A DNA stretch of 64,000 nt. Origin: Paraconiothyrium sp. Pb-2020 (lineage: Eukaryota > Ascomycota > Dothideomycetes > Pleosporales > Didymosphaeriaceae). Location of the stretch: assembly GCA_022419385.1 (NCBI GenBank), contig JAJUBI010000001.1, forward strand, positions 3,906,001-3,970,000. Reading direction: 5' to 3'. Under the pieces are notes generated by a model. That model saw nothing but the letters and a program-made list of their open reading frames with translations, ran no database searches and was not told the origin of the DNA. Of the stretch, positions 46,101 through 57,501 are shown one piece after another; position 1 is the first letter of the stretch, and each line of letters begins with the position of its first letter. The position numbers and the translations under genes were made by a program.

Positions 46101-46856
46101 TCAACAGCCCTCTTCGTACAGGCGTTTGGCTTCCGCAAGTTGCACGTCGCTCCAATACGCCGACTTCTTTGGATAATCGGCAGTCGGTACGATTCTCAGG
46201 TTCTGAAGAAATGGCCTTTGGTATTTCCCGAAAAGCTCTCTTCTGAGAGATATGGAACCTTCCTTGATAAGGTCTGCCGTCTCGGAATCAAACATACTAT
46301 TGAGCTTATCGTCCATGTCCTCGCGTAGCGCTTGTCGCAATTTGACGTAGATAGTCAGCCAGGCGCCTTCGGTAAAGCGACGTGAATTCCGAATCACGAC
46401 TCGTGCTTTAGGGTTCCGAGAGCAAAACCCAAATAGAACGGGAGACATGGACCGGCCGACCAGCTGGTTAATTGTATAGCTCTTCTTCAAGCTTTCGTGG
46501 TCGTCAATAATGATGACGTTGCGGAATCGCTTCTGCAGCGTGTGCGTGCTGGAGAGAAGAAAGTTTTCAAAGTTCTCGATGCCATGGAAATGGATGTCGT
46601 TGTATCTTAGAGAGAGCGTTCGAGCCTCATAATTGAGTTGGCGGCATACGTATTTCAGTTGGTTGGCCTCGCGTTTGGCTTCGTTGTTTCCGAATTGATA
46701 TCGTAACAGTAGCTTTGGTGAGCCAGTGGCGTCGCCGGCAGTGCAGAGCAATGGTGTGAACTCCGTGAGAGCGAATTCGTAAATGGCATTTCTAAGTTCT
46801 GGTGGGAGGTGCAAGAAGTAAGATTGTGATTGAAGCGGTGTAGAAAGCGCTGCCAT
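46101..46856 (-). CDS. F-box-like/DUF7730-type fungal protein
   Basis: A single exon of 251 aa. It begins with LHLPPELRNAIYEFAL, the shortened F-box-like motif typical of a large expanded dothideomycete family. NQLKYVCRQLNYEARTLSLR follows, then a helix and a conserved NVIIID strand. The molecular role of this family is unknown; some members are guessed to be adaptor proteins, but the motif is too short to prove Skp1 binding. It is a paralogue of the gene at 52843-53994, sharing the same block order. The C-terminal half is more variable. Confidence 0.75.
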   Translation of the reverse strand: MAALSTPLQSQSYFLHLPPELRNAIYEFALTEFTPLLCTAGDATGSPKLLLRYQFGNNEAKREANQLKYVCRQLNYEARTLSLRYNDIHFHGIENFENFLLSSTHTLQKRFRNVIIIDDHESLKKSYTINQLVGRSMSPVLFGFCSRNPKARVVIRNSRRFTEGAWLTIYVKLRQALREDMDDKLNSMFDSETADLIKEGSISLRRELFGKYQRPFLQNLRIVPTADYPKKSAYWSDVQLAEAKRLYEEGC

Positions 46857-47709
46857 CGCTAAGCTTATCAGACGGTGTTGCTCAATTGGCTGGCGAGATG
46901 TCTACCAGACTTGTGCAGAAGCAGTGAGTCTGTAAACGAATAAACAGGACATACGAAAGCAAGAGAGCAGTTGCGCAAGTTATCTTACAGACAGCTGGCA
47001 AAGAAATAGGAGAGGGAAAGGATGAGATGCTACGTGGGCACCGCACGGACCACTGACATCAACATCAACTCACACGCTAGCCAAGGTTGGAAAAGGCGGT
47101 GGTAATGTCAAATTCAAGAACCTGCATGGGAAGGTGGTTCGCTTGAAGCTGTCCGGGCGCATCGGAATAATGCAGTACCTGGGCTGGGTTCCAATACCTG
47201 ATATACCTGAAGTCCAAAGACGCGCACAAGGGTGCCTTCAGTTTAAACTTCAATACAACGTTCGCTTGCGAAAGTCGCAAATTGATGCTCATTTGAGCCA
47301 CGGAATGTTCACCGCTGCGGACAGGGAAAGGTCACGACGCAGTAGCGTTTACCCCGCTTCTACATCTTATCGCTCTGTCGACTCGAATCGATATGGAACG
47401 GTAAGTCTCAAATGCAAGCCAAGCCTGATCTCATGACTCGACGATCGTTAACATTGCATGAGAAGCGTACGTGCTTTGCTGCACAGGTCCATTGCACTTT
47501 GGATACACTCGAATGAATACAGTTCAGCAAAACGCTTCCCCAAACTTGTTGTGCTGTGAGAAAACCCGTTGTATGAAGTCGAAAGGTGCACGTTGCAGAT
47601 AAGCATTATCACGTGATGATTCGTTCATCTCTATACCAAGAAGGGTATGTATTTATCAATCTGATCGTTGCTGGAGTGTGTGAAAATAGTGTGCATGGTT
47701 TTCGAAATT
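46857..47709. other. Intergenic stretch
   Basis: No supported gene. A 74-codon minus frame (47301-47077) and an overlapping plus frame have no recognisable features. Confidence 0.4.
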
Positions 47710-49410
47710 TTACTGAGGCCTTGAACGGAGTGTAGCCCTGCTCTTCGCCTTCCTTAGTCTAGTCTTCCAGTAACCGTCCCGCTCTTGATCTTCTCTACCG
47801 CTACGCACCAACGTCACTGAAATAGATGATAATGAGCGTGGCAACGGTCCTGAGCTCAACACCTTAAGGTTCCTTCCCTCGGCCCCTGTATCTCTGCGAT
47901 CGTCCACATCGCAAACCCGATCAACGAAAGATTTCTCCATGAACTGCATGAATACACGGATGTCGGACAACGTACTGCATGCGCCAAAGCTCACTCGGAC
48001 CATTCCAAGCGGCATGCCTGTCCAATTGTTTCCTTCACCACATCGTAGACCAGCGTCGTATATGTGTCGTAGGTCGTCGTCGCTAAAGCCCAGAGCGTGG
48101 GCCATACCAGCTGGGTTACAAAGACTACCGGCTCGAATATGAATATTGTTTGCCATAGCCTCGTTGCTTACGAGAGCTGTGTTGAAGTAGCGTCCGTCCG
48201 CCCCAAACACATTGAACGCTACAGTTGCACCTTGGGAGACAGGGTCGCCGTAAGTCGATGTTGGGGCTTTGTATATTGCGCATAACGGTCGGCCATTTGC
48301 GTGTCGCAGGGATTCCAGCTGCTCATATAGTTGTTGTGCCAGCCAAATCGTATGTTTCGAGGCCTGCTCGAGCCCACCGTACATCCTTTGATGGACGTCA
48401 ATCGCACAGCTCAGCGCTAAGATACTGTGTGCAGGTCCGGTCCCATCCTCCAATGATTCACACAAGCCCTGCTTCCTTGCTACCCACGGATCGTCGTTAC
48501 ACGTAATCATGTTCGTTGTCCCGCCGCCGAAGTATCGTCTTCTATCGAATATTCGGGTCGCTGCTTTACGTACCAGCAGTGCTCCCAGGTTAGGAAATCC
48601 AAATATCTTGTAGAACGACATCGTGAGAAAATCTGGAGCCGATTCATGGTCGCTGAGGTCGAGTGGGCTAGTGGATACGTACGCTGCGACGTCGAGGAGG
48701 ACGAATGTGTTTTTGTGGCTCCCTTCTCTGCGCATAATAGCCGACCAGGACAATGGTAATCGACGACCATTCATGTTTGATTGCGCTGGGTACGCGAATA
48801 GTTTAGGCCTTGGGCATACGCTCTCATCTTCACCCTCACCACCACGTTTTAGCCACCATTCGGTGACGTTGTCTGCCTTATCACCACTAAAGCAGTAGTG
48901 CCTTTGCGCTAGCTCCCTTCCCCCCACAAGACTAGTATGGCAGTCCCTATGATAATAGTAGTCGAAGCCCTGGTCTTGGTCGCGAAACGCATCGAACACC
49001 AATTTGGTGGCCGCAGTAGCGTTGGCAACGAATATGACGTCGAAATGATCAGGGTTGGCGTTGAAAAGCTTCAAGACCTTGAGGCGTGTTTCTTGGACTA
49101 CATTTCGTGTAAGATTAGGCGACGAGGATAGAGCTGAATGCGGGTTTGCGAGCAGAAGTCTCTTCTGATGTAGCGAAAATGAATCTATCAGAGATACTGA
49201 TGGCAACGTTGTGCCCGCGTGATCTAAGTAGGTAGTGGCTAATATTGTCAATGCGAACACGTTTGTTTATGAATCGGACGTACCGTTTAGCATCGGATAC
49301 TCCGCCTTTCGTGCCGCTGAAATGGCATGATTATATCGATAACGATCCTCGGCATCGGCGCGGTCTGTTTGTGGATACGGACAGACCCTTCGAATTAGTT
49401 TGTTCAGCAT
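47710..49410 (-). CDS. Molybdenum cofactor sulfurase-like PLP enzyme without MOSC domain
   Basis: Exon 1 (49410-49284; the frame is open to 49467) and exon 2 (49238-47710), joined over a 45-bp intron, give about 551 aa. The sequence follows class-V aminotransferases of the Moco-sulfurase group: YPMLN, TYLDHAGTT, FVANATAATKLVFD, the PLP lysine in SFYKIFGFPNLGALLV (Lys about 253), and RAGSLCNPAGM with Cys about 416, which would carry the persulfide. Full fungal sulfurases such as A. nidulans HxB have a C-terminal MOSC domain; here the protein ends with a short basic tail instead. It may sulfurate another target or act with a separate MOSC protein. Exon 1 was chosen because it restores the expected EYPxL..YLDHAGTT join. 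Confidence 0.85.
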
Positions 49411-49467
49411 ACTGTTGGTGCGCGGTCTGATCGAACAGCGTCTGTAGGTTGGCTTCGACACACACAT

Positions 49468-51531
49468 ATACTTCGTGTATGCAGGAACCTCATGAGGGTG
49501 AAGGTGAACTCGTTTAGGGTAAGGAAAAATTCAGCCCATTTTGTTATCGTCCTCCTTTTCAAGTCGTCCTGGGAGGGTTCAGATGTCCGGCGCGGCCACA
49601 AGCAGGATAGGCAGACAAGAGTAACCAGGCTATGGCCACACCATCTCGCAAACCATCACCAAGTCGGCAGCCCAAGTCCATGTTGCGTCAAGCTAAGTTA
49701 CTTGTCGTAAAACTAGACGAGATGGGGGGGACCGGCTCCTTAACAGATGCCGATTTCTATTCACCATTCGCATCGCAATTGGTCTACGCCACCCGTACCC
49801 TGTGCCCATTGTTTCCGAGAGCTGACCATCTTAGGCCGACTGACCGTTCCAATTCTTGGGAATGACTTTTCGGGCCAACCTGGCTTACGTGGTTCGTCAG
49901 AATGGGGCTATGTACGTTCATTGGTAGGATTGCCGCCAATAGCAGGCGCTTCGTCGAAGCGAAGCACCTGACCATGGAAAAGCCACGACATATTGGCCCC
50001 GTGTAAGCGCAAAATGTTCAAGGCGTACTTTGAAGGAATTCAACTTGTGTGGTGTGCTGCGGTGACCTCCTACAGGCTGCGTTGATGTGAACTGCGCCGC
50101 TGGAAGGATCTGGATGGAGAGTCGCACACCGTCCTCATCAGCACTTTGCCACTTGGATACCCGAGACGCCCATGCTAGATTGTGATTTCTTTGGTGTCAA
50201 AGTTGGCGGCTTTCGCACGGGACCCGTCGATCGCTTGGTGCATACTTTGATGCTCACTTTCCTCTGAAAGCTCTTTTCAAAAGCGTGGGCGCGAACACGA
50301 GCACGCCTCGTGGAGGTACTGTAAACAAGTGAGATTCTTTAACAACTATTTTGACGACAAGGCGGGCAAGGCCCTGAATCAGGGTCGGACGTGTGTTGGA
50401 TTTTCGTTGGAGTGATCGCACACTGTTGCTCATGTAAGACTTACGCAAAGTCGGAGCAGCCCCTGCAGTAGTAGGCTGTTTACTCAGTCCATCACGAAAA
50501 TTCGTGAAATCAAAATGAACTCCTTGGTTTGGCTTGTGGATCTCGATTCTGATCGGGTTTGCCCACTGTGGTATCTCTGAGACTCCGGATGTGTGATGTT
50601 GACTAGAAGCTTGATGCACACCGTCGCAACAGAGGCTGACTACCCAGAACTTGTAAATGACCCTAGCACCGAGCCAGAGTTCGTGCCCTTATCGTCGTTC
50701 CTCCAGTCAGTCGTATGCTGATGATTTTGTGCCGATACGAGCTGTCTGCTTTTAGTAATCCTGCATAGTCATTGAGCAACGCAGTCTACATGCCTCGACT
50801 AATCAGGGCAAATCGGTGAAACCCGCTCGGAGGCCCCAAGTTTGAGCTCGTGGGACAATACACATAGGGTGGGATATCGATACACATGATTTGTGCCTTC
50901 GCATTTTTGCAAGAGCGGGAGCGGCGCGTCAGCGAAGCGTGGCGAAGTACGAGCAGATGCGGAAGTGATCTCGTGCCTTCACGCATCATGGCTATATCGG
51001 ATTACCGTCGAGTCTTTTAGTGCGTGATTTCTGGTGTATGTGTCGTGGAGATGCATGCCGAGGGAACAATGTGGGATCGTTTGATGGACGACTGTAATCT
51101 GACATATGATGTCGAACGGTATTGACTTTGCTTGGTCCGTAGGATTCGTTATACAGAGTGGGTATGCCGCCCGGAATATACTTTATCACAGTATGAGCCA
51201 TCAGCAGATGCGACCTTCTCTTGCCTCACAACTCGACAGGTGGCGTCCCGCTATGAGCGAGAACGGGAGGTTGCGTAACATCATGAATGTAGATCGCGTT
51301 GGCATATTGACGAGAAGAAATGCTGCAACATGCATGCATGATTGGATGTAGTTATGGAGCGACGCATCGGAAGAATGAACCATCACCGAGTCAGACGTGG
51401 GCACAGGGATCCACCCAGCGCTTTTTCTACTGTGCCGCACGCACACTACAACAAACAATCGCTGTCCGATATCTTCAGATGCTATCATCCGAGCGCTTCC
51501 AGCTCAAGAACAGTTCGCTATCCGATCACTA
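49468..51531. other. 2-kb gene-poor stretch
   Basis: No supported gene. The open frames seen (for example 50619-50254 minus, 121 codons) have no recognisable family features. Relics too decayed to recognise may be present. Confidence 0.4.
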
Positions 51532-52488
51532 TCACAAACTAACGCAGTCCTCAGAACTATCCTCCACGAAAACCCCACCGTAGATCTGCCCTTCTCGCTG
51601 TGGTATAGGCTCTTGATACCCATCCCAAACCACCGTTTCCGTTTCAGTTGGCTTTTTCGCCATACCGAGCTGTAGCTGCCCTCCGCCCGAATTGTCGTTC
51701 GGTAGCTTGCCTGTGACATCCTTCAATGGCTCATTCCCCGCCGAATAAAAGACTTGTATCGTACTGTACCCGCGTTAACCATCTAGAACATTGCTCAGAA
51801 AGGAGATGGAGCTTTCGTACTTATTGGAATAGTCCAACTGTATGGCAAAATTCTGCCAGGCATCGTTCCGAATTGGCGTGCGGAACAAAAACTCGTTCTT
51901 CGAATTTTGGATCCTCCAGGCGTTCTTCTCCTCAGGCGCGTCGATACCGCTTCCACCATCAACAGGCAACACGACGCCTCCCACAAACGTAAATTGATTG
52001 CCGCTGTAGTCCGCCTTCTCATGCCACACGTTCATATACTCATGACTCAGGTTAAGTGGCTTGCTCAAGTCCTGTCTCACGCTCCAGTGGAAAGTAACAA
52101 CCCCCTGATCCGCTGGATCAGCCCCAGCTGTGTTCTTGTCGTCTTTCAACAATAGGCCGGCACGTCGAAAGCCTTTCTGTAATCCTTGCCCAGAGCGGAA
52201 GAGCGACTGATCATTGATGGTAACTTCGAGCGAGCGATGCACGCCCAGCGTGTCGAAGCGGGAGGCCGTAGTGTTGGGTAGAAAGATAACCTGGCTCCAT
52301 GTCAAGTTCTCGCCTTTGACGTATTGTGTGCTATAGGGTGACACGTCGGCGAGGTCGAAAGAGTTGCTAGAAAGATTCTTCGGCACACGACCATCAAGAA
52401 TTATCGGGCATTCAACGGCATCTCGATGATAAAAGTATGGCGATGCAAGGGCCAGGGCAGTGTTCGCTAGCCACAAGTATTCCCACAT
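51532..52488 (-). CDS. Secreted glycoside hydrolase family 131 beta-glucanase
   Basis: Exons 52488-51821 and 51763-51532, joined over a 57-bp intron, give 299 aa. A signal peptide covers about the first 16 residues (WLANTALALAS). Then come the GH131 blocks: ILDGRVPKN, YVKGENLTWSQVI, VTINDQSLF, GFRRAGLL, TFHWSVRQD, LNLSHEYMNVWHEKADYSGN, and after the intron TIQVFYSAGNEP, DNSGGGQLQLG and EGQIYGGVFVED. GH131 enzymes cleave beta-1,3- and beta-1,4/1,6-glucans and are widespread in plant-associated fungi. No carbohydrate-binding module is attached. The length fits the N-terminal catalytic domain alone. The frame without splicing would end early, which supports the intron. Confidence 0.93.
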
Positions 52489-52842
52489 TGTGAAATCACG
52501 TTGTTATTGACAGATAAAGAGTATGGCGATGCGCACAATAGGCTCGTCAGTCTGGTAAACCTTGCTGACGTTGGGAATTATAAGAGCGTAAGTCTCGCAT
52601 CCTAAGAGTGGGCCAGATCTGCACGATCGATTCAATCTATTTAGATGAGCAGTAAATTGGAAGCTGCGGCTACCGGGTACCGGGTAAAGTCCAACTCATT
52701 CCAAAGTCCTCCCAAAATGCCTAGTCGCGCAATGTTAGATGCACGACACATTCTAGTCAAGATATAGCACCCCGAAGGACCGACATAGAGGCGTTCCTTC
52801 AATGATCAAGGATCTTAGCGCCGCAAGAAAACCACCATCGAC
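52489..52842. other. Intergenic region
   Basis: Upstream of the GH131 gene and 3' of the F-box-like gene. No feature was seen. Confidence 0.4.
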
Positions 52843-53994
52843 CTAGATGCCTTGTGACAAACCCCCATGAACCTGGAACAGGGTCTCCTTCCGATGTCCA
52901 GTGGAGTCGTGTCGCTCCAAATTCTCCAATAGCACGCCAATGCCAGTACCGCGGACCAAGTTCTGTGGGTAGATCCCAAGGTTTGGGGCTTGCAGAAGAG
53001 GCATTGCGTGATCATGCGACCACCCCAGCAAGCGTAGGTATGCCTCCGCAAAGGGAACGAAGAAGGCCCACGCTGGGAGCAGCTTGTTGCGTAGAGCATA
53101 GCGTAAAAGTATGCCCTGAACAACTGGCGTCATCATAACTGGCTTATCTCGACTTATCTCCACGAAACGGTACGGATTGATTACAAAATTGATGCTCATC
53201 GAAGGATGGTTGAAGCAGAATGCATCAAGTCGCACATACTCTTTATAGGGCATCAAGACATTTTGGCTGACGTGTTCTGAAATTCCCATAATCCGGAGGA
53301 TGCGCCCGAAATAGACATGCGGCTCATCGCGCCCACTCAGTATGGTGACCTTCTTCAACCATTGGCGTTGAGACGGAGAGCATGCGGCAAGAAAATGCTC
53401 GATTTGCTCCACACCCACACCAGCTTCGTCTGTGAACAGTACTCTGTTGTACTTCAGTTCTAAGCGACACGTCTCGCGCCAGAGCTTCTTGCAAACGTAT
53501 TTGAGCTGGTTGAACTCAGAGCCGTCCTTTTCCAGAAAATGAGCTTGGAAAACGGTTGAGTTCAGAGCACTTGAGCGGCTGTCGACTATCGATCCGTCAA
53601 TCTCGTTGGCCAGTGTAGAAGGGTGAGATGCGCCATTAGAAGACGGCAAAGTCATATCCGGACGTAACGAACCTTGGTTGGTTGAGGAAGGGTCGTTGGA
53701 CGCTACCGAAACAGCGACATGCTCCAGCAGATCGTCTTCGCTGGTTAGCGCGTATTCGTAGATCTTATTCAAGATTTCGCCCGGTAGCTTCAGCAATGGG
53801 GAAGTGGTATTGGCAATCTCTGTCTTCCCCCCGGTAAATGTAATAGCTGAGGTTTCGGGTCGGTTTGCATCCAGATGGAGTGCAATCTCGTCATCACGGA
53901 ATTCCGTACAGGTTGAGTTCTCGGGGTAGGCGTGGTATTCGTCGGCGAGCTTCGCGGGCAGAGCGGCGTTCGTGTCTCGTTGACGCTTCGCCAT
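52843..53994 (-). CDS. F-box-like/DUF7730-type fungal protein, longer paralogue
   Basis: A single exon of 383 aa. The core block LLKLPGEILNKIYEYAL is the same shortened F-box-like motif as in the gene at 46101-46856. It is followed by NQLKYVCKKLWRETCRLELK and a WLKKVTIL strand in the same order. It has an extra N-terminal region of about 65 residues and an insert rich in Ser/Asn between the two blocks. The C-terminal half (PYRFVEISRDKPVMM, LRYALRNKLLPAWAF) is unlike the shorter paralogue. Function is unknown. The two genes are 6 kb apart on the same strand, suggesting an old local duplication with later divergence. Confidence 0.75.
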   Translation of the reverse strand: MAKRQRDTNAALPAKLADEYHAYPENSTCTEFRDDEIALHLDANRPETSAITFTGGKTEIANTTSPLLKLPGEILNKIYEYALTSEDDLLEHVAVSVASNDPSSTNQGSLRPDMTLPSSNGASHPSTLANEIDGSIVDSRSSALNSTVFQAHFLEKDGSEFNQLKYVCKKLWRETCRLELKYNRVLFTDEAGVGVEQIEHFLAACSPSQRQWLKKVTILSGRDEPHVYFGRILRIMGISEHVSQNVLMPYKEYVRLDAFCFNHPSMSINFVINPYRFVEISRDKPVMMTPVVQGILLRYALRNKLLPAWAFFVPFAEAYLRLLGWSHDHAMPLLQAPNLGIYPQNLVRGTGIGVLLENLERHDSTGHRKETLFQVHGGLSQGI

Positions 53995-54608
53995 GGTGGT
54001 TGAGGGCGGTGATAATCTCGCGGATCGGTGGTGAGTGAGGGTGAGCGCGCAGCCTTTTTGGTGGAACTACGAGAGCGGGGCTTCATATCATGGAAGGTGA
54101 AGGCACGTACGAAGCTAACATAGCACGGCCTACGAGTAGGACCTTTCACCAATGTGTACTTGGCAAGTGCACCGCCCGTCGGAGAACAGGTAACATGGCA
54201 CTAGGTCTCGCGTTAGCCAATAGTATACAGCTGGCTTTCTTGTTCCTGTACGTTGTGCTCTCACGCTTTACTACGTCACTGCCGGCTCGTGGTCATCGCC
54301 GCTACATTTCGTAGTGATCCTCTAGATGTTCCCATTATACTCATTCGTCACAATACCACGAATGTCGACATTTAACATCACAATCAACAGGTAGATTGGC
54401 ATGAATGTAAACATAAAGAGATCGATTACCCCGTAAATCACTGCCCCAGAGTCTACAGTATTGAGCACAATTCAGCACAATACTACCAGTCAGATCCCAA
54501 CAGCCAATTCACCCACCCTCCTACTCTTCTCCTTTCCCTATTGTTTTTCATAAACGAGCTGAGACAAGTTCTCTTGTCAGGTGAGCCCGCTAATCGATCC
54601 CTCGAGGA
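53995..54608. other. Intergenic stretch
   Basis: No gene recognised. It includes a C/T-rich run near 54510-54550. Confidence 0.4.
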
Positions 54609-54911
54609 CTATTTACGCCTCCCATATCCGCTTCCAGGGATATTCGGAGCCAGCTCCGAATACGTGCAGCAAGACCAACACACCTACGCTTAGTCAGCTC
54701 ATATATACCCTCAAGCACGAAGATGCGACGATCATACTCCGTTCAGGCCTGGTACCCCAGGGGCACAATCCCCCAAATCCTCTGCACTCTTAAAGCAGCT
54801 CTTTTGGCAGACTCTCCCCTCGTCTCCATGGGAAGTTCCGTTTGGAGGAAAGGTGGCGGGTATAGCGAAGGTAGGGATGAGGAGGGCGGCGATGATCAAG
54901 AGGGGTTGCAT
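54609..54911 (-). CDS. Candidate small cysteine-rich secreted protein
   Basis: A start at 54911 gives a typical signal peptide (MQPLLIIAALLIPTFA) and a short mature part with VCQKSC and DC. The unspliced frame ends at 54732 after 59 aa. A putative 72-bp intron (54755-54684: GTACC donor, CTGAC branch, TAG acceptor) instead joins exon 54911-54756 to 54683-54609, giving 76 aa and adding three more cysteines (VCWSCCTYSEL). The mature protein then has six cysteines, as in many small fungal secreted proteins. No family was recognised. The signal peptide is convincing; the second exon rests on splice signals and the cysteines alone. Confidence 0.45.
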
Positions 54912-55293
54912 GATAACGGGTCGGCACGAGGACAAGACTAAGACTATCGTACTGTCTTTGGAATTAACATCAGCGGAAGGTGAAAGTTTAAGGTACGGGG
55001 GTGGTTACACCAAGGGAGTTGTGCTGGTATGGTGGTGGGGATGTCTTACCTAGGTATGCAAAGCGTGAAGCCAAGTCGGCTTTGTCCGTAGATTAGTATA
55101 AGACATTGAGCGGTGTATGTCGAATACGTTCGCTATTGCATATTAGTATGATAACTTGGCGAGTCTTGTTTTCATCAATAAATGATACCGTACATGCATC
55201 AGCCAAAACGCAGAGCGGAGCCCACGCTCGGCGCTCTCTACACGTACACAGGTAGGTTGGACTGTCAACAAATATCTATCGATTGATTATTCA
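54912..55293. other. Intergenic region
   Basis: Upstream of the secreted-protein candidate and 3' of the cyclase-family gene. No feature was seen. Confidence 0.4.
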
Positions 55294-56475
55294 TTAGAAG
55301 ATTGCCACAGCATTTGGCGGGCTTGCCACGCCTCCTGGAACCTGCATTTTGTTAGCCAAGTGAATCGATTCCTCGATTGTCTCAGAATACCTTCAATGGC
55401 ACGCTGGACACGAAACAAGTGTACCGACCCAGCTGCTCCGCCTTCTCGCACAGTCGCTCTAGATCAAACATCTCTCCTATCGTCACACCTATGCCAGATT
55501 AGCTAATGTCGTTGAAGTAAGGAAGAGCTTGTAATTACCCCATCCAGCCAAACACCATTGATGGATCAACCCTCCTCCTTGCATCTCATCTTCCCATGAC
55601 TCTCCTTTCCAGATACCACCGGGTTCGTTGTGCTTACCAACCAGGGGCGACATCTCAAAGGATGGTGCATCACTACGCCGTCAGCTACGATTCCATGACA
55701 CCCAGCAAAGAGGACGATTGGTGACAGTAACATACCCTGCGACGGCCACAAATCCCGATTCCCATATCCACTGCAACACATCTTTACTACTCTCCACCCC
55801 TAGAAACTCTGCAATTGGCTTTGCCCCCTGCGCCTTTCTCTCCTCATCCCCCAACGCCTCATAGTCCCTCGTGAAACCCGTCCGCAGTAACAACATGTCC
55901 CCCTCCCTAGTCTCCACGCCCGTCTCCTTTAGCATATCCTTCAATATCGCCGCCGAAATACCCTTCGGCTGCAGCGCATACACACTCTCTTTGCCTTTCT
56001 TCTCCAGATACCTTGGATAGTCCAGAATCACTGCCCTCGTCGTAATGCCGCCTGCCTGTACCCACCGATCAATCCCAATGACTTCGCTCTTCTCGATCTC
56101 TGCCTGGCTGTGCCCACCATAGAACTGCTTCGCTTTCTGGTACCCGTAGTGCCGGAAGCCGTCCCACTGGCTACTACTCTGCGTGTTGATGTCGATGAAG
56201 TCGTCGTTGACGGTCCGGGGTGCCTTATTGTGGAGCCGCCACTTAAAGCCTGGGCGGTTGAAGGATGGGTAGGTCGGCAGGTTGAGGTACCAGTCGAGAG
56301 AGACGCGCTCGCCGAGTTGGATTTCTTGCGCGGCTTGTTTTACGATGGCGGGAGTGAGGAGGTTTAGGGCGCCTAGCTCGTCGTTTGGTCCATAGAGGCC
56401 CCATGCATTTCCTGGAGGGCCATTTTTGTCAAGTGGGAGGGAGGAGAATGGTGGTCGAGTCGTTGTTGGAGGCAT
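55294..56475 (-). CDS. Cyclase-family protein (kynurenine formamidase-like, PF04199)
   Basis: Four exons (56475-55736, 55672-55539, 55488-55391, 55341-55294) with introns of 49-63 bp join to 339 aa. Family features are GNAWGLYGPNDELGALNLL near the N-terminus, then SSQWDGFRHYGYQKAKQFYGG, GIDRWVQAGGITTRAVILDY, DMLLLRTGF and, over the first intron, VAVAGDAPSFEM. The last exons add HNEPGG, LIHQWCLAGWG, IGEMFDLERL and the VPGGVASPPNAVAIF end. The family contains metal-dependent amidohydrolases, including the bacterial kynurenine formamidase. Many fungal members have no known substrate. The ExxH-like metal site of classical members cannot be confirmed here. No tryptophan-pathway genes lie nearby. 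Confidence 0.9.
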
Positions 56476-57501
56476 GTTGCGACGTGTGATGGCTTCGAGT
56501 TGTTATGTTGCTGATAGAAAAATTCCTGGGCAGGACTTGACGATACTGAGGACTTGCTGTATTTCACACAGATGTCTTGGTTTTGTAGTCCCTGATCGTT
56601 CGGGCTGATGATGCCCCAAACTGTGGGGTTAGTGGTCCATTAAAGCGGGGTCGCGTCGCTCTTACACTTCCCTGCGGGCCCGTACCACTACTGCGCTATA
56701 GGAACGAACTCGTGACGGCGACTGATGGTTATAACGCCTATTGTAGCATCTCCTGTTCAGGTTGGTAATAACCTAACCAAACGGATGCGTTGAAGCCATT
56801 GTCTCGACAGGAAGCATATCGAAATCTGTTTATCGACAGCGGTATGAAATGAGCTCAGCCTCTCTTGCAATGTCATTGCCAGTTTCTACCCCATAGAACT
56901 CATCAGGCGTGAACACTGGTGAATTTCTTTGACGCTGTCTAAGATCAACAATAAGGGAGAATACAGTGAGGATGACGAGTCTCTGGGCCAAACATATCTA
57001 GCAAAAAAGCAAACCGGGCGAAACGATTTACTTTTTCTCGCCCCATGGATCGAACCGGCGCAGGCACCTGACCGGCGCACCACACCGTCCGACCTCGAGG
57101 GAGAGTAAGACAATGCCTACAACCACCCGGACACGGCATCGCCCTACCCTCTAAGCACCCCACTGAAGGTTACCTTGCGGCCCGGAGGTGCTTATTGAAA
57201 CGCTTCTGAATCAAAACGTATATATAGGTCATAAAACTAAACAGTAGTGGTAGCTGGGGATTGAGGTGAAAGACTGAGCGTGCGACGTTGTTGAGGGCTG
57301 CCGCCTAGGCAACAGGCGAGTCTTCACTAGGATTTCGGTCGCGAAACAAATGGGCTCAATCGCAGGGTCAATACTGAATGTCGATTGACCCGCACCGTGG
57401 GTATTGTATAAAATAAACGCCCAGAAATGCTATGAACAGTACGCCACCCAATGCACAGCTCTTTTTGCTCCCATCTCTTAGGAAATCGTCCCTCCCATCT
57501 C
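56476..57501. other. Intergenic stretch
   Basis: About 1 kb between the cyclase-family gene and IMP3, both on the minus strand. A minus-strand GGTTCGATCC motif near 57046-57056 resembles a tRNA T-loop, but its flanks do not pair. Nothing else was seen. Confidence 0.4.

Noticed and set aside
57030..57120. Second tRNA-like motif (GGTTCGATCC) on the minus strand
   Set aside because: The flanking bases do not form a T-stem and no acceptor stem is present.
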